Source: Coniferiporia sulphurascens (Eukaryota; Basidiomycota; Agaricomycetes; Hymenochaetales; Hymenochaetaceae). From it: a stretch of 64,000 bases of DNA. The translations under genes were made by a program, and so were the position numbers. Shown one piece after another: positions 56,654 through 64,000 of this stretch (within the stretch, counting starts at the first letter, position 1; each line of letters starts with the position of its first letter). The DNA lies in the NCBI GenBank assembly GCA_002794785.1, contig NBBA01000008.1:310001-374000 (forward strand), given 5' to 3'. The notes below the pieces were generated by a model. It was not told the origin of the DNA and did no database searches. It saw only the letters and a list, made by a program, of their open reading frames with translations.

Positions 56654-59600
56654 ATGAGCGGCGTGCAGGAATTCTTCGCTAGACAGCGAGCATTAGCAGA
56701 CATGTCCGACGAAGACATGGATGAATACGAAACACGAACAAGAGGGGCCCTGAAGAGGTATCCGCTTTGGGTTGACTGTCGTGCCCTTCTGCCCGGTCCC
56801 ACTGATTTGCGATCTCATGCTGCTTTAGGAGAAAGCTGTGGAACTCGGATGAAAATCCCTCGGCCCTTCTTCTCAAGGTGCGCGAGAAGGCGCATACTGT
56901 GCTGGGATTTCGAATTCCCTATCGCCTCGTGGCTCATCTACTGATGTGTCTCGTGACATCCCTCCCGTGCAGAGGGGTCGGTGTGTGCTCTATTCCGTAT
57001 TAAACAGGTAACGGCCGCTTCATTTTTATGCACAGAGGCGACAATTTCCAGAGAGAGGACGCCGCCTGTGGCGGACCTACGAGTTTAAATTTAGGCGGAG
57101 CGGAAACGTTTGCTCTATCTGCACCAACCCCTAGTCACGCGCAAACGTATACAGACATGCGGTACTTCTTCTTACACAGTTCGCTTACTCCCGTAGATAC
57201 TGAAAGTTCTTGGGCCTAACTAGAGTTGACTTGACACCATCTGGATCCTCCGACTGGGTCAACTCTGGAGGCTTAAAAAAAGCCATTCGAACACCGTCAA
57301 GGCACGACCAAACACCGCCTTCGCCAGACGCCGCGCCTCACCCGAGCAGTAGGCTGGAAGGCGTTGCCAATAACCATGTAGAACATCTTCCGCGAGACCA
57401 GGAATATCATCGCTTAGACTCGGGCCTAGATCCGGAGCCAGTGAAACACCTGAAGGACCATCAGGTGGACCTGCAAGAACGAGTGCAAAAAAAGTCGGGC
57501 GTTTCTAACTCTAACGTGCCGAACAGCTCGGCAGATAGCAACGTCACGTCTCCTTCGGCCACTCCGCTGACCCGTTCCAATCCATCACATTTGATAGGTC
57601 GATTTCGCGGGAGACCTACGTTGGAGACCGAGCGAAAGGCTCGAAAGACAGAGAAGGCTAGGAAGGAGGCTCAAGCCGCCGCTCGCAAAAAAGATGAGGA
57701 GGAGGAAAGGCGAATGACCCCCTCCGAGTATGCAGTCAAAGTGCAGAAAAAGTTTGCACCTTTGTTGGAAAGGGCTTCCGAAGAAAACCTGTTTTTGAAA
57801 GATAAGGTCATTTTCTATGTTGGCGGCGACTATAAATACGCGTCAAAAAGCACACGGAACAGAATGGATTTCGTACGTGTTAGTAAAATTCACACACAGT
57901 TCCCTTCTCACCGGACTTGCGACTGCAGCTCAGGAAGAAGGGAGCTGTTGTTGTACCCACGTACGACCCGGATAAAGTCACGCACATCGTGACTGACGCA
58001 AGGAAGGGTACAACATTGGAGGACTCTACAAATAAAGTCGCTTGATGAGATACCAATACATATTCCGACAGTGACCTGGGAATGGGTCACCTCAGGGAAC
58101 AAGGGAAGTCTTGATATCGAGTTCTTGCACGCAGCCTTTCCCTCCCGGATCGAAGCAAGTCCCGGTAGGAACCTTGTTCATCAGAATGCTAAAGTAAAGG
58201 GGAAAGCTCCCGCTTCTCCACTTCTGAAGACCTTTGCGGGCGATGAATTTAGTCGCATAGAGTACGCATCTTTAATCAGATGTCCCTGTTTTCATCGCTG
58301 ATGTACAAATACAGGGATTTTACGGTGGCCGAACACACAACGCCGTATAGGGATTCACCAATGCCCAGGCCCATGCCCATGCCGAAGGGAAATCCCCATG
58401 CAACTACTTCGAAAGTACAGCTCCCTTCAAACATTTCGGTTCCCCCGGTAAAGGATCCGCTTGCAGAGTTCTACGCTCAGGCAAAAAGGGATAGAGACGC
58501 GAAAGTATGTGTCGGGCTTCTTTGAGAAGGGCAGGTGCTCATCCTCCCTTTAAGCCAATGCGCGAATACAAGAAATACGAACAGGAGTCGGACGATGACT
58601 CGCCTTTACCTTTGACAATCGCTGCGCAGAAACCTGTACGCACGCCTATTCGGTTTTAATTTTGTAAAACTTTTTATCAAGCAACCAACACTACGCTGGT
58701 CACTTGTACGCTGTTCAGGGATTTACGTGTGACCAAAAGGGTGTCAATGTTGGGCCCTGTCCCAATCAAGACATTGTAGATAAGGTTGCGTGTTTTTCCT
58801 CCAGTTCGCTTACAGGCATTCTTCTTAATTCCATCAGTTATCGGAACTTTCGGAGCTCCATAAAAGCAAACTCGGTGCGGAAGAACGCTGGAGAGTATTC
58901 AGTTATGGAAAGTGTGAGTATGTATCATTTTATTTCGGGAGTGGTTGTATTTAAGATTTGTACGCCACAAGCTATACGTGCGATTCGCAATTACCCGACG
59001 AGGATCCGTTCCTACGAAGAAGCGAAAGCTATAAAAGATGTTGGTGAAAAAACGGCACTGAAGGTGCGGCATTATTCTTATGAATAACAATGCCCCATTT
59101 TTATTTACACCGCATCCTTGACAGATTAAAGAAATTATAGAGACAGGAGAACTGAAACGGATTGAACACGAAAACACTGAAGACGTCCGCGTCATTAACG
59201 TGTTCAATGATATCTACGATGTCGGTACGTGCTAGATATTTAGAAGTTAACAATAATACTGATGCAAGTTAGGGCCCAGCACGGCATACAAGTGGTATGC
59301 AAGTGGTTGTAGAACACTAGAAGACGTTAAACAAAGAAAGGGCGGAATCACGCTCTCTCCAGCTCAGGAGGTGCGCTAATTTAGCGCTTTTCAATTTTGT
59401 TTTGTTTTTAAGTTTCCGTCTAGATCGGTCTCAGATTTTATGATGGTACGTACATCTTCGTAGCCTCGGGCTTGCTACTGACCTGTTGCTATGACATCTC
59501 ATTCACTTTTCAGATATCAACACACGTATTCCGCGGGAGGAAGTTGCGGATATTTTCCGTGTAATCAAGACCATAGGTCAGTCCTACAACAATGTGACCG

Positions 59601-60732
59601 CATTTGACAAGCTAAAATACTTGCATCAGCGCTCGAGATAGACCCGAAGCTTTTTATCGAGATCATGGGCAGCTATCGCAGGTTGAACTCTTTCCCTCCA
59701 GTGATCGTGTCTGAAACCTTGTCTGACATTGACTGTCCATAGAGGAAGAGAGACGTGTGGAGACGTGGATATTCTATTGACGCGTCCTACCGACGACGGC
59801 AGAACGCATCGAGGTTAGGGGCTTTATTTCGCTTCGGCAGCCGGATATTTAGATGCGCGTGTGCTTCAGGAGTTCTCCGTCGCCTTCTGAAGGAGTTACA
59901 CTTGCGTGGCACCCTGACCGAGGATCTTGCCGTCCCAGATCTGGACGACCTGGAAGGGTCTTACCGGGGCTTGTGCCGCCTGAACGAGACGAGTCGTAGA
60001 CGACGTATTGGTGAATTTGACACTAATTGCCCCTGACTTGATAGGATATTGATGATGTGGTGTAGATATTCTAGTCGTCAGGTACGAATCAAGAGGCGCC
60101 GCTCTGATATACTATACGGTACGCCCCACCCTGGCTTTGTATGGCTCATTCGTTTGATCGCTCCTATCTGTTGGCCCTTGTGTACGTAGGGAGACGACAT
60201 AGTAAGCAAACGAAGCTCCTGTCACGACGGCGAGCACAAAACGTAAATCTTACTTCTTTAGTTCAATCGCGCAATCCGGTACAAGGCAGGGAAGATGGGC
60301 TTCTCCCTGAGCCAGCGGGCTCTGTACTCGAACGTTGTGCGAGACCCGAGCGACAGAAGGCGCAAAACGGCTAGAGGTTTGTCGAACTCTCAGATGCGCC
60401 CGCAGTCAGCTGACGGGACAATGCAACGTTTCATTTAATTTCAATTCCGAACATTCCTATTTCTCTCCGCTGCTTTATTACCCAACGTGCTGCCGAACCT
60501 CCGCTTGGTGTTCCCGGCTTCTTTCGTAACCTGCTATCCGATCCGTCTCCGCACAGGAATCGCCATCGCGTCGGAAACCGAGGAAGAGATCTTCCGTATT
60601 CTAGGTAGGCTATTTTTGTTCACTTTATGATCTGCGCATACCACAGGTGGTTTGCATACTCACGTACTGTTGTATTGTACTTCTACAATAGGTGTACCGT
60701 GGCAGGAGCCACATGAACGAGTGCGGGCGTAG
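56654..60732 (+). CDS. DNA polymerase family X (Pol lambda/Pol IV type) with BRCT domain
   Basis: Gap filling in base excision repair and end joining. After MSGVQEFFARQRALADMSDE (56654) and a basic/Pro-rich linker comes a BRCT domain: FLKDKVIFYVGGDYKYASKS, YDPDKVTHIVTDARKG and IPTVTWEWVTSGN. The polymerase core is LSELHKSKLGAEERWRVFSY, IRAIRNYPTRIRSYEEAKAI, VGEKTALKIKEIIETGEL (helix-hairpin-helix), DVGPSTAYKWYASGCRTLED, DINTRIPREEVADIF and IEIMGSYRRGRETCGDVDIL (two catalytic Asp in DVD). Then RRRRIDILVVRYE (third Asp), YYTGDDIFNRAIRYKAGKMG and SETEEEIFRILGVPWQEPHE follow, with the stop at 60732. A 12-nt microexon (GGAGACGACATA) codes for GDDI. One extra base at about 58020 and one missing base at about 58507 disturb the frame; N-terminal exons before 57210 are uncertain. 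Confidence 0.9.
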
Positions 60733-61079
60733 AACACACGCGAGTTACGTCGCAGTTTGTGGCTAGAAACCCGGAACCCGACGGACATATTCCACACACT
60801 TACTACCCGTCTTGTTGAGCCTACATGTTGAATTATCATTCGCCCTTGTGCAGTATCTGCTGTGCATAAAGCTAGGGCGTTCAACTAACTCGTGCAGTGA
60901 CACTTCGGAACAACTAAACCTAGCCACAAGAACACTCCGTAGGCTGGGAAATGTCAGTACGCATGACACAACTCCAATTCACTCTGGTTTAGCATATAGA
61001 AAGCAATGGATTATGCTCGTTTCTAGAGATATCCCGTTATCCGAACCCCTTACACACTCTAGTAGTAGATAAAATAGTC
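60733..61079. other. Convergent 3' region of the DNA polymerase and QCR2 genes
   Basis: A gap of 347 bp between two stop codons that face each other. Nothing further is seen. Confidence 0.5.
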
Positions 61080-62597
61080 TTAGAGCCCAATCTCATCCTT
61101 GTAAGGAAGAGCAGCAGCGTCGCCGACGGCGACGTACGTAGGTGTCGCTTTGACAAGGGAAGAGGCAGCCTGAAATACAAAAGGGACCAAAGAAGCATCA
61201 GATACATCTATTCGGCTGCTAGAAAGAGGATGTGCTTGCCTTGAAAAAGTTGGATGCAGACACTCCATCCAATGCGCCATATATGCTGCTCAGAGAAGCC
61301 TCCGAACCCGAAAGCACCTATGATTAATATCAGTTTCCCATCAGTCATTATAACAGCTTCCATTATTTAGCGCACCTTGGAGCCGAAGGCGGAGACGAAC
61401 CCATCGCGGTCCTCAACGGCACTGGCGACTGCGAACTTGGCCTTTGCAATTGCCTTCTTGAGCTCCTCAGGCTTCACGGAGCCACCCACAGTCGTCTCAT
61501 TCAAGATTTTGACGGAAGCGGCTGCAGCCTGCTTGACAGCATCTGCCGTCTCACCCTGGACGAGAAGACCAAAAAGCGTCGCGTCGGAGTACGGCAGCAA
61601 GACAGGCTGCACAATAGTCCCGGCGGGAATAGCCGCAGCAATCGGAGACAGACCCGCCGACCACTTCACGGACGGCGTGGTCGAAAGGTGCGCTGCAAGT
61701 ACGGCAAGCTCTGCAGAGGGTGCGCCTGTCGTTCCAAAGCCAATGAAGACAGTCTGGGGTCCGCTATGTAACACCTGACGTGTCTCTCCTCCGAAATATT
61801 GCGAGCTAGGAGACGCAAGTGCGGAGCCGCCCGCCGACGCGCCAAGGTGCTTCTCGACGAGTTTCGACAGCGTTTCTTGATCTATACCCGTGCCTAAGAC
61901 AGCGATGTTGCCCTTGGCGAAAGCTTGTGCAGCAAAGGACTTGACATCTTCAGAGGTCACAGAGACGTGGGCGGGAGCAAAAATAGAAGAGCCAAGGCCT
62001 TTTCGGAACGCGATAGCGTGAGCCAGCTCAAGCGCAACGGTGGCAGGGTCCAGCGAGGCGGCGCGGGTCTCCTCGGCGACTGTGGGGAGGACTGACTCGT
62101 TGAACTCCCATGGAGAGAATTTAGAAGAAGAAATTATGGATGAGAGGACATCAACAAAGTACGCCCTGTAAGAAAGATTCATTGCCGCCACGAATACGCG
62201 TGAAAACACAAACAACTTACTCGTCGCCACGAAGGAATTCTGCAGTGAGCGCGAGATGCTCGCGAGTTAAACTGGAAGACAGCACGCCGCCGTACAGCTC
62301 GGTCTCCCGCACTGTACCTAACGTCGACCTAGACGATGTGCCCTTTTTGCCAATGGTAAACCACGATTCAACGAAAAAAGAAACGGGAATAAGCACCTTG
62401 TAAGCAAAGTTTTTGAGGACATTTGCGAGACCTGTTTTGGTCTCGTAGCGACTGCCAGCTTTTACAAGGAATGTGACAGCCGAAGTTGCTTGTCCATGGT
62501 CGACGGCGGCGACCTTGACGCCAGCGGCGTCAACCGCAGTGGCAAAAGTCCTGGTAAGCTTTGCAGCTCGTCGCGCGGTCGCCCTGGCAGCCAGCAT
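61080..62597 (-). CDS. QCR2: Ubiquinol-cytochrome c reductase core protein 2
   Basis: A matrix-side core subunit of mitochondrial complex III, related to M16 processing peptidases but without the zinc motif. The start at 62597 gives an Arg/Ala-rich presequence, MLAARATARRAAKLTRTFAT. Then VAAVDHGQATSAVTFLVKAG, RSTLGTVRETELYGGVL, LTREHLALTAEFLRGDE, YFVDVLSSIISSSKFSPWEF, LELAHAIAFRKGLGSSIFAP, VKSFAAQAFAKGNIAVLGTG, QTVFIGFGTTGAPSAELAVL and LDGVSASNFFKAASSLVKAT follow, ending ALPYKDEIGL at 61080. The length of about 430 residues is normal for fungal QCR2. The last intron (61170-61239) has a GC-AG boundary (donor GCAAGC); the exon joins are otherwise clean. Diverges from the membrane-protein gene at 63102. 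Confidence 0.93.
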
Positions 62598-63101
62598 TTG
62601 TGTTAGCAGAGCGTCGTCGTCGTCGTCGTACGCGGTGGTCTCTGAGTTTGCGAAGATGCGAGCCTGTCGAATTTCTACAAGTCCGATTTGGCCCGCATGA
62701 TGAGAAAACATTTCCTTATTCATCTTCCCCCCAAAGTTCTCGAGCACTTTCTCATCATCACAATTTCGACATGTCCGCACTGACTCCTTTTATTTGTATT
62801 ACTCTCTTGCGAGCCAATATGCTTTTGTTCCTATCCTTTGAATAGCTACAAACTATTCAAGTCAAGAAATAACCATAATTGCACCCAGTACGGCATAGCA
62901 ATTCAGTCTGCATACGGACATCCGATGTCAGCCTCTTCGTCCGAGCCTCGATCGTGCAAAGTTCTCAAGTCCGCCTCAGTATGCTCTTTGTCGACCACTA
63001 CTTGGCTGGCCCAATTTCTTCCCGTTCTTATCTCTTCGATATACTTTCAACGTATTATCTGCGCCTGGGGCGCCTGAACCTTGCTTTCTTTGCTTTTCCT
63101 T
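62598..63101. other. Divergent promoter region between QCR2 and the membrane protein
   Basis: This holds the 5' regions of both genes. An upstream exon of either gene could lie here, but none is clear. Confidence 0.4.
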
Positions 63102-64000
63102 ATGCGCTGTCGGAGACGCCGCCTAAATCTCAGGCGACAGGATAGTCTGTTCCTTCAACCTGGAGCGGACTTGCTTTTAGACGATACTCCCCAGGGCGGA
63201 AGTCAGAGTCAAGATGTCTCTTTTCCAAGTGCGGTTCAAGAGCAACCAGGGGGCTCGACGGCGAGTCAACCTGCCATTGCTTTCCCAGGAGCTCAGAGTT
63301 TCGCCCCCGGGAGCCTGCAAACGCAAAGCCAGACGTTAGCTGGCTCTTCATCTGTAGCTTCTTCTGACTTCAGTGACGCTCCTACTTCGACCATCTTGTT
63401 CTCGCCGTCGTCGCTCACTCCTGTAGTGCCCGCATCTACAAGTTTTTTGTCTTCGAGTAGCTTCCTGATAGAGTCGAGCAACGCCTCACCTGGACAGGTA
63501 TCCACATCGTCAGCTGCAGCTTCGGCAGCTTCGGACATCGTTCCCAGCACGTCAGTCGCAATCACAAACTCGACCGCGTCGCCGAATACTAGTCAGTCTT
63601 CATCAGTCGTCTCGCCGACTCCAAACGTAGATGCTACTGGTCACTCCACCGTGTTCTACATTGGCATCGTGTTCATTTCCATCGTTGTGTTCGCGTGTCT
63701 TCTGTCCTTCTCAGCGTGGTTGTTGCGTTCTCGGAGAAACAGGCCATCGTGGTGCGGTAGGGGAAGAGAAGACGGCGATTTCGAGAACCAGGGCTCTGGT
63801 TTCGGACTAGGACTTCATCTAGAGAAGCCTTTAAACGGAGCAGGCTCTCTTAACGTATCTCCAACGCCTCCCCTCGGGCTGTGCACAACGTCCGGCAGCT
63901 CAACCAATTCGTCCTTCCCCTTATCCCTGGACTTGCTAATTCCCCTGGACGGTATCCGACGCTCGCGTCGCGTCCTCCCGCCGCTCATTTTCGTACTAAT
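63102..64000 (+). CDS. Single-pass membrane protein with a Ser/Thr-rich ectodomain, cut by the window edge
   Basis: From ATG 63102 (or an upstream exon) an open frame of 299 codons runs to the right edge without a stop. It starts MRCRRRRLNLRRQDSLFLQP. A long Ser/Thr/Ala/Pro-rich stretch follows (about residues 35-180) with several NxS/T sequons and repeated SSS, TSS and AAS runs, as in mucin-like or wall-sensor ectodomains. A strong transmembrane segment FYIGIVFISIVVFACLLSF lies at about residues 184-203, followed by the stop-transfer RSRRNR. A cytoplasmic tail with FENQGSGFGLGLHLEKP continues past the edge. No N-terminal signal peptide is visible here, so a first coding exon may lie upstream. 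The plan resembles basidiomycete SKG6-like or Wsc-type receptors. This is inferred from composition only. Confidence 0.65.
   Translation, partial: MRCRRRRLNLRRQDSLFLQPGADLLLDDTPQGGSQSQDVSFPSAVQEQPGGSTASQPAIAFPGAQSFAPGSLQTQSQTLAGSSSVASSDFSDAPTSTILFSPSSLTPVVPASTSFLSSSSFLIESSNASPGQVSTSSAAASAASDIVPSTSVAITNSTASPNTSQSSSVVSPTPNVDATGHSTVFYIGIVFISIVVFACLLSFSAWLLRSRRNRPSWCGRGREDGDFENQGSGFGLGLHLEKPLNGAGSLNVSPTPPLGLCTTSGSSTNSSFPLSLDLLIPLDGIRRSRRVLPPLIFVL

Overview
This is a nuclear genome fragment from a filamentous basidiomycete, most likely an Agaricomycete (possibly a wood-inhabiting group such as Polyporales). The genes are rich in short introns of about 45-70 bp. The protein set is fungal: velvet factor, Hpc2/ubinuclein, RNAi-type RdRP, Dal5-like transporters and small secreted proteins with Kex2 sites. 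U2 snRNA and an intron-containing tRNA-Tyr are also present. No prokaryotic, plasmid or CRISPR feature was seen.

Layout. 1-234: 5' end of an unknown gene leaving the window. 601-790: U2 snRNA with its own TATA box. 1962-6280: a duplicated promoter-like hairpin module, an intact small secreted protein gene, two MITEs that invaded the second module, and a decayed paralogous gene. 9801-15076: a second member of that secreted family, another small secreted protein on the opposite strand, and a secreted glycoside-hydrolase-like enzyme. 16178-32157: two inverted paralogous MFS transporters enclosing an RNA-dependent RNA polymerase, a second type of MFS transporter and La protein. 33071-42482: long-chain acyl-CoA synthetase, a third copy of the transporter, and acylaminoacyl-peptidase. 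44331-50198: Hpc2/ubinuclein-like HIR subunit and a velvet regulator. 50199-54387: mostly non-coding, with tRNA-Tyr and one copy of a dispersed repeat. 54388-62597: a class I methyltransferase, a family X DNA polymerase and QCR2. 63102-64000: a mucin-like single-pass membrane protein leaving the window.

How the genes relate. Most are independent housekeeping or regulatory genes, not a pathway cluster. Two local themes stand out. One is surface and secreted biology at the left. The other is RNA and chromatin regulation: RdRP, La, U2, the HIR subunit, and a velvet factor about 4 kb from a methyltransferase. Three closely related transporters show local amplification.

Quality note. Several conserved genes contain single-base indels, mostly in short G or C runs, that break otherwise intact reading frames. 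Sequencing or assembly error is the likeliest explanation. Coding ends and some exon joins should be read with that in mind. All exon assignments were made by eye from splice signals and protein-family conservation.
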